Source: Brachynemurus nebulosus
Taxonomy: Eukaryota; Arthropoda; Insecta; Neuroptera; Myrmeleontidae
Assembly: GCA_035578155.1 (NCBI GenBank)
Contig: JAPWDM010000005.1
Location: 36,666,108 to 36,730,107, forward strand
DNA: 64,000 bases
Direction: 5' to 3'
This document shows, one piece after another, positions 37,167 to 49,918 of this stretch (the first letter of the stretch is position 1; every line of letters begins with the position of its first letter). The position numbers and the translations under genes are program-made. Below the pieces are notes generated by a model. That model had not been told where the DNA came from, searched no databases, and saw only the letters and a list, made by a program, of their open reading frames with translations.

Positions 37167-37350
37167 CTACTATTATTTAAAATTAGATGAGGAAACTAAA
37201 CAACAATTCACAGTAAAATTATGAAGTTTGGAAAATACACCAGAATCATATTGTATATTCCTGAAATTGTTTTAAAATTCTAATCGCGAAAACTAAATTT
37301 AAATTTTCTTGTAAAATAAACACAAATATATAAGCAATGTTTGAAACCAG

Positions 37351-37561
<211 letters not shown>

Positions 37562-37635
<74 letters not shown>

Positions 37636-37637
37636 AT
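37562..37637. repeat. (TA)n microsatellite
   Basis: TA run immediately left of the MITE at 37638-37831. Confidence 0.95.
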
Positions 37638-37830
37638 GGTCGGATCTAAGGGAGGAGAGCGGGGCACGTGCGTTGAGTGCCAAACTGTTGGATTTGACGT
37701 ATTTTTTTGCTCGTCACTTGGTTTTGTAGGGAAAAAAGTTAATAAGAAATATTTCTTTTGTCATTTTAGGGATAGACAGGAGCGCCACTCTTGCACCGTA
37801 CCCCGGGCGCCACTTAGAGTAGATCTGGCC

Positions 37831-37831
<1 letters not shown>
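37638..37831. mobile_element. MITE inserted in a TA array
   Basis: GGTCGGATCT on the left and AGATCTGGCC on the right are imperfect inverted ends, with TA runs on both outer sides. CTCGTCACTTGG inside is the complement of the motif seen at 37073. It is distinctly GC-richer than its surroundings (CACCGTACCCCGGGCGCC). Confidence 0.55.

Positions 37832-37899
<68 letters not shown>
37832..37899. repeat. (TA)n microsatellite
   Basis: TA run immediately right of the same MITE. The two runs look like one array split by the insertion. Confidence 0.95.
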
Positions 37900-37901
<2 letters not shown>

Positions 37902-37965
37902 TCCATATTTTTCTCATCATAAAATTGATATAGATATCTCGACTATTTTTATATTATTAAAATGA

Positions 37966-38404
37966 ATCAACGTATTATTATATGGCTACAGTTTCAGTAT
38001 TATAACAATATTTTGCTTGTACGTTATAATATTATGCAATATTTATATTATGATTTCTTTTTTTGTAAACGTTTCGGAAAATAAAATTGTACAAATGCAG
38101 TTTATTTAAGTCGTTGAATTGTAAAATAATGTAAATAATATTTTTCCCTAATAACCGTTAGTGATATGTTGATAAGAATAATTATAACTTAGGAAGTTGA
38201 ATGCGCAACACAGAAAAAGACCCAAAGACAACAATCACAGGAGTCAAGAGAAATTTTTATCTCCTTAGTATATTTTATTATTCTTTGCAATTCTATACAA
38301 AAACAAAAGTTAAGAAAATAATTCCATTTAAATTACGTAGAATAATATGACATCAAGTATACTGTGGTCAATAGAGTGACCATAGGCATTAAAATAAGCC
38401 GCCA
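37966..38404. other. AT-rich DNA with no recognised feature
   Basis: Nothing recognised. Confidence 0.5.
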
Positions 38405-38408
38405 TTAA

Positions 38409-39278
38409 GGGGGAGCACTAGTGTGACATTTTGAATTGCATGTTTCGATAGTCTATACCTTTAAAAATAACATACTAAAATTTCAACGGTGTATCTCAAA
38501 TAGTTTTTGAGTTACAGCCATCCGAAGCGCGGATTCTGATTTTCATTGTTAACTTTGAGGTATTGAGAAATGTATGAAGGTTGATAGTTCAGGAGTTTCT
38601 GGACGTGGCTGCCAGTCACATGTTGTAGAGAAGCTAGACTCTGGCACATTTAAACGACTCATCTAGTTTTGCTATGACCGTTATAGTGAGTACATCGTAA
38701 ATAATTTTAGTAAAAATTCTCAGTGATTAAAACGAAACGGTAAAGTAAAGGAAAACTACATTTTTCAAATTTGCTGCAGTTATAACTCGAAGACAAATCA
38801 TCCGATCGATTTGATTTTTATTGCAGCTTCTTTTATATATGTTTCTTCGTGCCATGAATCTCCAGTTTTCCGATAGAATAAAAAATGTAATTTTTGCAGG
38901 CCAAAAATCATCAAATTTTCGTTCAAATTTTGAAACTTTTTTAAATAACTCTGCCATTTTCTTAAATTTCAACTTTTTTTTTCGATTGAAGTTCATGGCA
39001 CGGGAAATACCTTCTAGTTTAATAGGCTTTTTGGTTTTTTGATTTCAGGCACTGTGAAGGTCGCTATCACTGCAGCAGTGGGGGAACTTTTTTTTAGAGC
39101 CTTGGGAGATCGCGAATAACTGACTGAATTTACAATTTTTTGGTCCAAAAATTTCATCATGATTTCATTATATATCAACGAATATATCCTTAAAATATTA
39201 ATAAATTCCATACAGTAGTTTTTTTTTTTAAATTCCCAAAAATCTCCTTTTTTCAGACGGTCACATAAATGGTCTCCC
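38409..39278. mobile_element. piggyBac-like non-autonomous element, 870 bp
   Basis: It is flanked by TTAA on both sides (38405-38408 and 39279-39282). The ends GGGGGAGCACTAGTGTGAC and the complement of GTCACATAAATGGTCTCCC are imperfect inverted repeats. TTAA targeting is characteristic of piggyBac. No transposase coding was found, and open frames inside (38727-39211) have no motif. Confidence 0.5.
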
Positions 39279-39282
39279 TTAA

Positions 39283-42200
39283 ACCGAATTAAATCTGCTA
39301 AGAAACTATTATTAAAGAAAGAAACATATAATTATACTCCCCAACAAATTTATTTTAAAAATATTATTTCAAAAATTTCTTTGTGCAAAATAACAAATAA
39401 ACAGAATGTGACATTTCGTAGGTGCGTCATGCGTACCTAAATATTTGAATTCCGATATGCAAATTTAATGGCAATTAAGATAACATTATTATTACAATAG
39501 AAGTATGCATAATGGTACTTACAGTTGGTATCATTATTTAACTTAATCTTAGATAAATGTTTCTGAAACAAAATTACTCTGGTCGAAGTACTACATGAGA
39601 TGTTTCGTTATTAGTTTACAGAAAGACAGTTTTATAGTTATTATTACGTAGGTACGCTGGGGCCGAATCATGGATGGTAGTGCTATATTATATTGGTGGC
39701 GATGATGCTTACCTATAGGTTATAAATATTATCGGCTACATTTTCTATCTACTAAATATTTTGTTTTGGTCGTTAGTGGTTTAAAATATGTTTCATATTT
39801 TCTCAATCGGAAGAATAACTGCGAACTAAATTACATTAATGGGAACAGTTCGATTATTATTTGTATATAATTTTATTGTAAAATCGAGATGTAGCTTTTA
39901 TTGAAACTTTTATAAATTTATTTACAGTCAATCCTGTTATATCTACGGTAGCGGTATAAGCTAACGCAGTATACTCTTATAACATGGTTTTCATAGAAAG
40001 TATACCTGTAATCTTTGTGACAAAGAAAAATATTTTCACATATTTAGCGGATCTGCATGGAATAAATCAACTTATCGACGAGTACCTCCTACCTTTGAAT
40101 TTTATCCTACTGAAATTATTTTCTCAAATTTAATATAGATTTTTGGAAAATAAACCTTTTAATGGAAAAGCTGCACTACAGACTACAAAAATTGTTTAAA
40201 AATAACTGCGAATCAAAAGTATTCCTTTTTTTAAATACTAATCCTAAAATCCATTTGTCTGACTTTAAAACAATTAATTTTCAAAAACTTTTTGTAATCG
40301 CATCTTCTATTAATGTTTACTAATACATAATATTATAAAAGGTTAGTCAGTTTTATGTAGAACAAAATTTTAAAAAGATTAAATAATTTTTTGCTGGTGT
40401 AGATTCTCGGTTGCGTTTTTTTATGTTAATTACATTATGATCATTTGTTGTAAGTAAACACAATTCTGTTTTTTTTTTTTTTTTTATTTTTTTTACACAT
40501 AAAGGAAAAAATAGAATATAGATAGAATCAGAAAATATGTATGACGATATAAATTTCCAAGCAGTAAAAAAATTGTGTAGCCTAAGTTTTGAAAGTTGGT
40601 CTCTTGTATTGTATAAATTCAGGAAATTTATTAAAATTTAATATAAATGTTAAGGTAATTCGACATGTACAAAAGTTCTTTACTATCAAAAAATTTGTAA
40701 GTATATGTTGAACACTTTTCATTTTTATTATACAAATTTTTTACTGTAGTTTTAAATTAACCAGACTTTATATTACTTACTAGGCCTGTGGCTTCGTCCC
40801 GGATGAATTATATTTAACTCGGTTACACTTTAGTATATATTTAATATTAAATCATATGGACAAATAGTTATTTGTATACTAAGGGGGAAAGTACTTCATT
40901 TCCTCCCGTGGAGGAAGTTATTGATATACCCAAGAGTTCTATTCATTTAGATAAATTGAAGTGACTTCACTATGTCTCGATTAGTCTACTATAATTTATG
41001 TATGATTAATCATCTCTCGCTAAATAATAATATATACTTTTAGACAATTTATTACTAAGGCTAACATCCCATAAAAATAACGTTTAGTCAAGTATGATCA
41101 ATCATACGTTGAGTCTTGATGGGTTAAGCGTATTTCAGTTTATTTATAATTGTAAAAAAATCCCTTTGAGATCTATCCAGCAGTCTTTATGTGATGAGGT
41201 AACAAATAGGTAGACAGATTGGTAAACAGACAAACCCTAAAAAATGTTTCGGATTTGATTTGTTATTTAACAAGTTCCATAATACACTGCAATGTTTGTA
41301 AATGTTTCGTATTGCGTAGTGCGACTATCCGAACGTACCTTTAAGCCAAGGTTAATATGTTTATGAGGTTCGCCAATCAAATGAAATAGATACTTGACTG
41401 TGGACTGCAGTATAGCCAGGTCCGGAATATTTTTCTTTTTATTATGTCTTAGTAATGTTGGAAGTGAACAAAAATATTTAAATTAATGAAAATATTAAAT
41501 ACCCGAAACAAGTTTTCAGAAAAGAGAATAAATAATAATTAATAGTTATAATTTTTTCAATTAAATATAGATAAGATAAGTATTTGAAATATATTTATTA
41601 CAGAAGTCAGAAAAATAGATGCAAATATATTCGATGATGTTACACATATATGTATTCATTCTTTGTATGTCATAGAATTCGGGAATTATGAAACATTAAT
41701 GAAAAACTCTGTCTTACTTTGTTAATTACGAATTAATTTAGGTGTTTTCAATGTCTTTAATTCAACAACGTTATTCTACACCCTTTTTTTGGAAATCGAA
41801 AATAGTTAACGTTTTTACTTATGTCTTATACTGTGAATTTCTACAATTTGGCACAGAACACCGTATACCAGGTATGACTATAAAAATACGTAAGAAAAAT
41901 TTTAGATGCCGGCCCTGAAATAACGATTTTCAAAGCAGCAATTAATGAAATTAGTGAAATAACTAAATAACTTACGTTTGGCATAAAATAACAAACAAAA
42001 TGTGAAAAAATAATTATATTAAACTGAATATTATATTGTAATAACTAATAATTATTCAGAAATAATACTTTAAAAAATGACAGTTCATATACAAATAGTG
42101 TTGATGATCAAGATGATCAGTTGACGCTATAAACAGCTGATTGCAGTCCAAAAGCCAATACATGTGTAGTATACGGATTGAATCTACTTCATAACATATA

Positions 42201-42460
42201 TATAAACCTTGCCTTTAAGCCATTTTATCCCAACACATTAATCAGTTTACCTAACTGTATGAATTAGATGACGAATTTGCAAACCTTTAGAAAATGAATA
42301 TTTGTTGCCCGAATATATTTTAAAAAAAATCAATATTTTAAATTAAGAAATGTAAATTTATTCAATTTTTTAGAGGTAATTTGATATTAATTTTGAAGAG
42401 TGTCAATACCATAATATTTATGCAAAGTTTCAATCGATCTGGTCGTATCGTTTTTAAGTT
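39283..42460. other. AT-rich DNA with repeat scraps
   Basis: ACAGTCAATCCTGTTATATC at 39927 resembles a one-sided Tc1/pogo-type end. The stretch at 41170-41250 (ATCTATCCAGCAGTCTTTAT and AGACAGATTGG) resembles a tail shared by many insect repeats. No gene was recognised. Confidence 0.4.
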
Positions 42461-42472
42461 ATTAATTATTTT

Positions 42473-42775
42473 GTGCAAACAGTTGTTAAAAACGCTTCTG
42501 CTCATCGGTCAGAAGTTGCGCTTCAAGCAATCCGTAGTGTTGGTTTCGAAATATTCGACCACCCACCATATTCTCCGAACTTAGCCTCCAATGAAATTCA
42601 CTTATTCCCGAAATTGAAGGAACATATTCGGGGGAGAAATTTGACGATGATGACACAGTTATGGCTGCCATAGAAGAGTTTTTTGAGCATTAAGAAAATG
42701 ATTTTGTTTGAAGAAGGACTACGAAAGTTGGAAAAGCAGTATTCTAAACGTATATAGAAGTAGAAGGAGATTCTG
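42473..42775 (+). pseudogene. mariner transposase, C-terminal remnant
   Basis: The frame reads NASAHRSEVALQAIRSVGFE, then FDHPPYSPNLASNEIHLFPK and LKEHIRGRN. These correspond to the mariner blocks NAPAHRS, HPPYSPDLAPSDYHLFPxLK and LRG. The third catalytic Asp of SPDLAPSDY is altered (SPNLASNEI). A frameshift after GRN and later stops (for example in IEEFFEH*) follow, and a final EGLRKLEKQYSKR block is still visible. Only the last third survives, so it is inactive. Confidence 0.85.
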
Positions 42776-43324
42776 TAGAAAAGTAAACTATATTTTTGAT
42801 TGAGTTTTCGTATATTTTGATAGTGATTCCAAAAATTTTTGGATTCACCCCCGTAGAATACAAAAATTTTTAACTTATAGGTACTCCTAAACTTTTACGT
42901 CGAATTATATCGTACATTCAACCAACCGTAGACGTTGCTACTAGCCAAACACAGGATAACTACATAATATAAAGCAATCTAACATGATTATTGTTGTCTA
43001 TATAATATGTAGCGAGTACGTGTTTGTTCGCGTGTATATATGTATTTTACGTGTATTTGTATGCTTACAATAATTCTGAAACGTAGCGATGCGAGAAATT
43101 CAAATGTTTATATGTGAATAACAAATTTTCAGACGAAAAATAGCAATTGTATGTCAGATAAACTCGTCACGCCGCGCCATAATGAAATTTTTATTTACTT
43201 TTTATTTTAAAATAATGTCACGTACATAGGTTAACGGTATTCCCGAAATCCGATTATGAAGGAATAAAATAATGGAAAAGTAAAAATTTTATTGTATTGC
43301 CGTCGGCTACACGTGTGCATTTTT
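42776..43324. other. AT-rich DNA, probably partly mariner 3' sequence
   Basis: CAAAAATTTTTGGATTCACC near 42831 may be mariner 3' flank. Otherwise nothing is recognised. Confidence 0.4.
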
Positions 43325-43445
43325 AAGCGAATTTCCATTTTGGAAATTCACTTATTGCAGCGGGTGTCATGGAAAGACCTGAGTCGGAGACTATGATACA
43401 AATTTGTTTTGAGGTCCCTAGAAGGCGAAAATGACATTCACTAAA

Positions 43446-43510
<65 letters not shown>
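43325..43510 (-). mobile_element. Truncated 3' end of the Helentron-like family, copy E
   Basis: On the minus strand this is TA array (43449-43510), then AAATTTTAGTGAATGTCATT, AGGGACCTCAAAACA and the 3' hairpin GAATTTCCA-AAA-TGGAAATTC followed by GCTTAA. The hairpin has different stem bases from copies B and C yet still pairs perfectly. Confidence 0.7.
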
Positions 43511-43517
<7 letters not shown>

Positions 43518-43676
43518 ATTTGTTTGAAAAGAAATACAGTTTAACAAGTATTTAGCATTTAGTTGGTTTAGTGCAGAACCAATAACCATCAATATATTAA
43601 CAATATCTTGAAAGGTATTTTTGCAATTTTTGTTTTTCGCAACATGTGCAAAATGACCACTTTACCACACTATGTA

Positions 43677-44357
43677 GGGTAAAGTGGCCAGGGGTACCCA
43701 TTTTAACCCAAAAAGAAATCTTGAAGTAATAAACATGTTTATATACAAAATCAAACTATGTTTGCATCATTAATTATTTATTATATATCAACGGACGGAC
43801 AGTGAAGTCTCATCATAAGGGTTCCTTTTTCTCATTTTTTCTCGGAACCCTAAAAACTGATTTCAGGCAATTCTTTTGTTTATAAAATATAAAGAACTAA
43901 ATAATAGTTCTGAATTTAATATAATATGTTAAAATATTCTAAGAATTCACTTTGAGCAGCGATCGGAGACACTGACCACTTTACCCCATTATAAACTTGG
44001 CCACTTTACCCCGTTAGACGCCATTTCGGTAAACTACAACTAATTTCAAGAAAAAATTTTCTGATTCATCGAGAACTATAATATTTTAAAGGTAATTGGA
44101 CACAGTTTTTAGCTATCCCAATTAAAAAATTGTATTCGTATTTAATAAAAAAATAATGAGAATGCAACTTAAAACTTACTTTACATCAACGCTCGAAAAT
44201 TGAGAAAATTCGTTATAATTCATACAATCTACGGAACTGATCATTGACGTTTTAATAGAATACTAATGGCTTGTCTACAAGCTAGTATTTAGCTTCACCA
44301 CAAGATTGGAGTAGTTTCCGGTGAGTAAAGGCCAATGGTCACTTTACCCCAGTCTCC
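43677..44357. mobile_element. Possible MITE with GGGTAAAGTGGCC ends
   Basis: AGGGTAAAGTGGCCAGGGG on the left and CCAATGGTCACTTTACCCC on the right are imperfect inverted repeats, with further CCACTTTACCCC copies inside (43977-44020). A GGGTTCCG-type scrap lies inverted at 43795-43855. The boundaries are approximate. Confidence 0.45.
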
Positions 44358-44384
44358 CCTATTTATGTATTTATGTATGTATTT

Positions 44385-44510
44385 ATGTATCAGCATGATA
44401 ACTCTCGAGCGAAGCATTATATTTTTATGAAATTTGGTGGAAACATCGAGTTCTTCAACTAGACATATCCGATACCCGGAAAATGATTTTTACGAAAAAA
44501 ATTACAATAA
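44385..44510 (-). mobile_element. Diverged fragment of the Helentron-like family
   Basis: TATGTATCAGCATGATAACT, CTCGAGCGAAGC, TTATGAAATTT and CATATCCGATACCCGGAAAA align in order with TATGTATCCGCGCGATAACT and the following sequence of copy A near 8101-8225. Together with copy E it may be one old element split by the 43677-44357 insertion. Confidence 0.45.
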
Positions 44511-45234
44511 ATCCAAAAGTTGTATTCTAGTTTTTTTCACGGTTTAGGCAGGTTGAATTAAGTCTTCAGAATTTCGAGTATACCCGACCTTATAAAAAAA
44601 ATGTTCTAGATGATCATCAAAATATACTTTAAAATTTTTAAATTACTCAAAACCGACAACTTTAGCTGAATATATCTTTTTGGGTTAGTTATTGTCGTTA
44701 TTGTTTAATTGTCAAATATGGTAATTAGAGAAACCAACCTTTTCAACTCTAAAATATGCATTCATAATTACTTTACTATACCTAATTGGAGCTCTTTTAG
44801 CTTATTAGAATCATTAAATCGAAATTACTCGACCTATTCAACATTTACTGCCTTTATAATTAAATATTTCGTAACTTTACTTTTTAATTCCACTTTTAAC
44901 TAAAATATTGCTTTATTATTTTTGTGTTTCGATTTTTTTTAACATTATTGTATGATTTGATTCCTGTATAAATATTAATAACTCTTGTATTAAAATTATC
45001 CATCTCAATGTTTATTTATTTTTTCAAATTTGAAACTGATTCCATTAAAAGCTTTGTTTATTTAAAAGTAAAATAAACACACACATAGATACACACATAC
45101 ACACAATTAATATTGTTTATGCTTTATGCTACAATAAAGTTTAATAATAAAAAATGGAACTTTTTAATTAACTTTTCCTAGAATATTATTACAATATTTT
45201 CTTTCAATATAATTCTACGACACATATTATAATA
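44511..45234. other. AT-rich DNA with no recognised feature
   Basis: A CACACATACACACA run lies at about 45080-45105. There is no gene. Confidence 0.5.
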
Positions 45235-45390
45235 TTGTAACTGCCGTAATTTCACTATTTTCGATATAAAATCGCTGTAATCTTACTACTTTTAGTACAG
45301 AACCGTTGTAACCTTACTACTTTTGGTATGAAACTGCTGTAAACTTACTATTTTTGGTATAGAACAGCTGTGACCTCGTTACTTTTAGAA
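45235..45390 (-). repeat. 31-bp minisatellite, short inverted outpost
   Basis: Five units with CTTACTACTTTTGGTA and GCTGTAA landmarks, the reverse complement of the array at 58585-59490. Confidence 0.85.
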
Positions 45391-46444
45391 TCGATCTTCA
45401 CGATAACGATAGGACTGAAGTAATATTTTATTATCTTCAATCTCGAAAAAGATTTTATGCAAAATTTCAAATTCCTTCGTTAATTGTTTTCGAAAAAAAT
45501 CTCTATGACAGGCGGACACAAGAGTGATATTATAAGGTTTAGGTTTTTACTTTTAGGATATGGACCCTTAATAAAAACAAACTTTGCATCCACTTTTATA
45601 ACTTTAATTCATTATTTGTTTCCTTAATAATTTACTTACTTTTGAATTGTACTGTTGTGCAAATAATAAAATATACAAGTACCTATATAATATGACATTT
45701 TAATTTTAAAATGGACTACACAGATTTATTTTTGCTGGCTTAAAAATTTATATTATTGTGCCTAGACATATACATATAACCCACCTAAAGTAAATAAAAG
45801 CCAAATGTAATATTTATACTTACATCTGTTTCGGGTATTTATTTGAATAAGTCAAAACAAACAAATATATATAATATGATATTTTGTATGAAACGAACAG
45901 TCAGCTCCCTTGTTATCCATTCTTGCATCTGTGTTTTAAAACCGGATAATTACTTTGGTTAGACTATAATACAAGTAGGTATAGTAGGATAAATGTTAAA
46001 AAACGTAAAAGATAGGAAAGATGGATAGCAGGAGGAGGTTGGTAGGGAGAAGAATAGCTTAAAAAGTAGGTTTAATTTGCACGGGGTCTCCATAATTAAT
46101 ATCAAGACATATGTCTTAACATATCATCAGTAGTGGGAACCTGTTATGTCTTGGCATACTTAATTTTTAAAAACAGTAAATCCTATTATTATTCGTGGAG
46201 AAAGATTTTTAATGTTGTGACATTAATTCTATGTTTAGAGCTAGAATTAAAAACGTAAATCCGTTTAGTATTGGGTTAATTCATTGATTCGCCATCTTGA
46301 AAATATCAAACGTCAATTTTATGTCAGAAAATATGTCAGATGTGATGTTATAACTTATGTTAAGACATGCATGTTATAGCTGCCTGTACACGATCAGTAA
46401 ATACTGTCAGTATTTAGTGACAAAAGTAATGAATCATTACCCAA
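45391..46444. other. AT-rich DNA with no recognised gene
   Basis: AAGACATATGTCTT (46103) is palindromic and related motifs recur near 46365, perhaps the ends of a small element. No coding is visible. Confidence 0.4.
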
Positions 46445-46917
46445 GGTCTACACTAGCAATTATTTATTGAAAGCAATATTGAATTGAAACATCATTACTA
46501 ATGTAGACGAGTATATTGCAAGAGTTTTCAATATTGCCTCCTAGATGGAAAGAAAAATTGCTTTCCGTTTCTGTAGCAATTTTTATTTCAAGAATTTTGA
46601 CATTTCAATATCCAATATGGCGGAAACTGAAAAAAAATAATAGATCTCTTCGTTACATCGATTACATGTATGCGTATCCGCTGTATCAACGACAACAACA
46701 GATACAATATAACCAAAAATAATTCTCTAATAATTCAACCTTAATCTAACCCTTCTTAACTTTGTTATTTTAATTATAACATTCAAGTGTTCACTAGCTG
46801 ACATTTTCAATAAATAAAATTGGAAGCAATCAAATGCCTAAACAACAAAAAAAAATTGAAAAGTACGTTGAACTATGTTTCAATATTGCTTTCAATAAAT
46901 AATTGCTAGTGTAGACC
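46445..46917. mobile_element. MITE with at least 38-bp perfect terminal inverted repeats
   Basis: The left arm starts GGTCTACACTAGCAATTATT. The right end is its exact complement over 38 bp, finishing at 46917. The 473-bp element contains a 68-codon frame (46516-46722) with no recognisable motif. No clear target duplication was found. Confidence 0.85.
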
Positions 46918-46967
46918 TAGTGTAACATGAATATGTCTAGTGGAAATGCACTATAACATTATATTAA

Positions 46968-47883
46968 CCCTAGAATCATACGTGCTCGTCAAATTGACGA
47001 CCAAACGTCTCTACCTGCTCCAGTACTACAACTTGTCGTTGCTTGTCTGTTCTAAAACTACTGGTATCTAATTTATTTGTTATGATAACACAAAAGACGT
47101 ATCAATTTTGTTTATAGTTGCTATCGTTTTGTTTATATTAAAATAGTGTGCGTTAATTTGACGACGATGTATGATTAACGTATGTTTTTTTAACGATTTT
47201 GTACTTTACATATAAAAGTTTTCCTAATTTTTCTAAAATTTATTAAAGATATGGATGTTATAATTATTTATTCAATGATAATGATAATGTGAAAGTTGAT
47301 TACAGCTGTTTAACTTACAGAGACGACATAATGCTGAAGTTTTAATATATTGAATCAAAAACCAAAGAATGCGGTTCAAGTGACTTAATAAAAGATTAAC
47401 AATTTATTTTGTGGAAAATATTTTAATTTTTATTATTTTTTGAGGTCTTATTCGAAAAATTACTAACAATTTTTAGAAATTTTACAAATGTGCCTAATGA
47501 GGAAATAACTACATATCTATGGGAATATTTGTAACCGAGAAATTTCACATTCTGTAAAGTCACACATGTCCACCGACTCATAATAGTTCATAAATTAATT
47601 ATTTGAAAGACACGTCTTATGATACAATTGATGTATTTATCTATTTTTTAATTTTTATAATTAAAATATGCTTTGATAAAAAGATTAAAAAAAAAATAAT
47701 AAATATTTATATTAAAACATTTTTCCAAATGCAGTTTTTTTTTAAATATTTTGTTCGCTTTTGTAGTATTGTTATGTAATTTTTTTGCAAATAAACTCTA
47801 AGATTATCCTTAAAAAGTCCATTCGTCAAATTGACGACGATGTATGATTAACGTTTCTCGTAGACCAACGTATGATTCTAGGG
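46968..47883. mobile_element. piggyBac-like non-autonomous element, 916 bp
   Basis: TTAA flanks both ends (46964-46967 and 47884-47887). The terminal repeats CCCTAGAATCATACGT and ACGTATGATTCTAGGG resemble the CCCTAGAAA start of piggyBac. Subterminal CGTCAAATTGACG palindromes occur near both ends, and TTTGACGACGATGTATGATT occurs both internally (47158) and near the right end. This resembles the internal repeats used for piggyBac transposase binding. No transposase is present. Confidence 0.88.
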
Positions 47884-48010
47884 TTAAAAACCGTTATTCT
47901 GGAAATCAGAACATTTTTAAATATTTAATTTCATTTTTATCATAATATTGCAAAAATTGCAATTCATACATATCATAAATTTCATCAAAACATTTCGGAT
48001 CCAGTCTCTA

Positions 48011-48241
48011 TGCAACGAACAAAGAACTTATGAGGAAGTAGTGCGTTAAATAATGATAAGTACTATATTGTTACATAGTATAATACTAAGCGATACATAC
48101 TATATAATACTTATATTGTTACATAGTATAATACTAAGCGATACATACTATATTCATACCTGCTGCTATATGTAAAATTATGTATCATTATTTAACGCAC
48201 TACTTTCTCATATGTACCTATGATGTTCTCTATTCGTTGCA
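48011..48241. mobile_element. Foldback MITE, 231 bp
   Basis: The arms TGCAACGAACAAAGAAC and AGTAGTGCGTTAAATAATGA pair with the right side, with one 11-bp indel. A unit of about 55 bp (ATTGTTACATAGTATAATAC) is duplicated in the middle. Confidence 0.8.
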
Positions 48242-48380
48242 TTAATTGGCATGAATCTGAAATGGTTCCATGAATCATTTTTATATAAATGCTTAGAAAC
48301 AGTCAATAATTAACCTTACTCCAAATTAATGTTTGAATTTCCTATTAAAATTCACATAGTGTTGGAAAAATTGTCAAACT

Positions 48381-48452
48381 GGATCGGCTGGGACTCGAAC
48401 CCGGATCTCTTGGTGCTAGACAAACGCTTTACCAATTAGGCTACCGACCGCT
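48381..48452 (-). repeat. tRNA-like sequence, anticodon stem defective
   Basis: The minus strand has A-box TAGCCTAATTGG and B-box GGTTCGAGTCC, plus an acceptor stem of six pairs (GGTCGG with CCGATC, one GU). The anticodon stem pairs only TTTG with CAAG around an 8-nt loop, and the T stem has a mismatch. It is probably a tRNA pseudogene or SINE head, and it resembles the sequence at 54353. Confidence 0.55.
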
Positions 48453-49293
48453 TGTTCCAATGCCACTCCAGTCCGACAAACAATCAAACACATCTTCTCT
48501 TTAATACGAGACGCAGTTATATTTTTTCTTTTCCTATTATTTTTTTTTTTAAATTGCATAAAGAGTCTCCTAAAACGCACAAAAAAGACCGCATTTAAAG
48601 AATTTATGCCGTATCTAGCTGTAGCCAATATTTTTTTTGTCAAGAATACTTAAAAGCAGAAATATAGATTTAGAATAGTTTCAAAATAATATGACTGACA
48701 GACAATGCAGGCAAAGTGATGGAAGTGGAAGGAGGAGTAGTGAAGGTTGAGCTAACTTGCTGTGCCAATGCATGGTAGGTATATTGTTTGTTTGTTTGTG
48801 TTCTTGTGAATGGCACTTGAATTAGAAGAATAGAGGTATATGGATGACGATAGCAATGGTTATTGCAATGAAATAGTGAGAGGAAACAGGACGGAGAAAA
48901 GAATGGTAAAGCCTTGTTTATACTAATTGGCCCTCTAACTCTAGGTCATGCTGTTGTTGAAAGTATTGTGTACTTTCTTTTGTATTCGATGTAGGTACTT
49001 AGATATATAGGTACAGTACCTATATGGAACCGTGGAAGGATTAGGACATGTGAGTAGGCGTTAGGAAAATTCTATTATTTTAATTCTAGTGTTACTGTTT
49101 TCCGTATTACTGCTTCTATCATAGTATTTTTTAAAATTGAAGGTTATCACGAGAAAGGTTGGAAAAAATGCTCTTTTTGGCCTTGAAGGACCAAATTATG
49201 GTAAGAAGGACCAAATCTAGCGATTTTCCGTTTGTTCCTAGAAAAAAGGCGACGAAAACATCTATTAATAGACATAATGACGACATTCTCATA
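48453..49293. other. AT-rich DNA with no recognised gene
   Basis: Nothing recognised apart from frames overlapping the element to the right. Confidence 0.45.
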
Positions 49294-49409
49294 GGGCCAA
49301 TTCGTATCGACGTAAGCGGAAGCGGCTTCCGCTCAAGTGTAACCAATATGTGCTTAAAAACAAGCACATTTGGCTTCCTATTGATATGTATCTACGTATA
49401 TTCCTGTCT

Positions 49410-49506
49410 CACTTTCCATGTTCTAATGATAAGGGTGAGAAGTATATATATAGCCAACATGGCTATATATATACTTCTCACCTTTCTCACTAGAACGTGG
49501 AAAGTG
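49410..49506. repeat. Extended hairpin at palindrome centre
   Basis: A perfect 22-bp stem with loop ACA, extended outward by CACTTTCCATGTTCTA and its near complement to about 97 bp overall. An open frame running through it (49159-49563) is an artefact. Confidence 0.92.
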
Positions 49507-49778
49507 TGCAGGGGCGGCAGAACCACTATGGTTGGTCTGGAGACGACCAGAGTTGACTTCTGAGTAGGTATGGAATTCCAGACCTGAAGATTGGGAAGGT
49601 ATACAGTGATATATCTCGCATAGCAAGGCGCTAAGACGAATAGTTGCCAAATATTAAAACCCTAGCGGACAAACACATGTAACCCAGGTCGATCACTAAT
49701 GTTTTTTGGAAAATAACTGCAAGCAGATAAACTCTCACGTACGCTAAGAAAATCGATGTAATAAAAATAAGCCGTAGA

Positions 49779-49782
<4 letters not shown>

Positions 49783-49849
<67 letters not shown>
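49783..49849. repeat. (TA)n microsatellite
   Basis: TA run inside the hAT element at 49509-50402. Confidence 0.95.
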
Positions 49850-49852
<3 letters not shown>

Positions 49853-49918
49853 GTTTATTTCAGTAATATTTGTTCAGTATTATAAGCAATAAAAAATATT
49901 CTGTTTCGATAGTATTTT

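Noticed and set aside
49159..49563. 134-codon frame
   Set aside because: It runs through inverted repeats of two nested transposons and a perfect palindrome.
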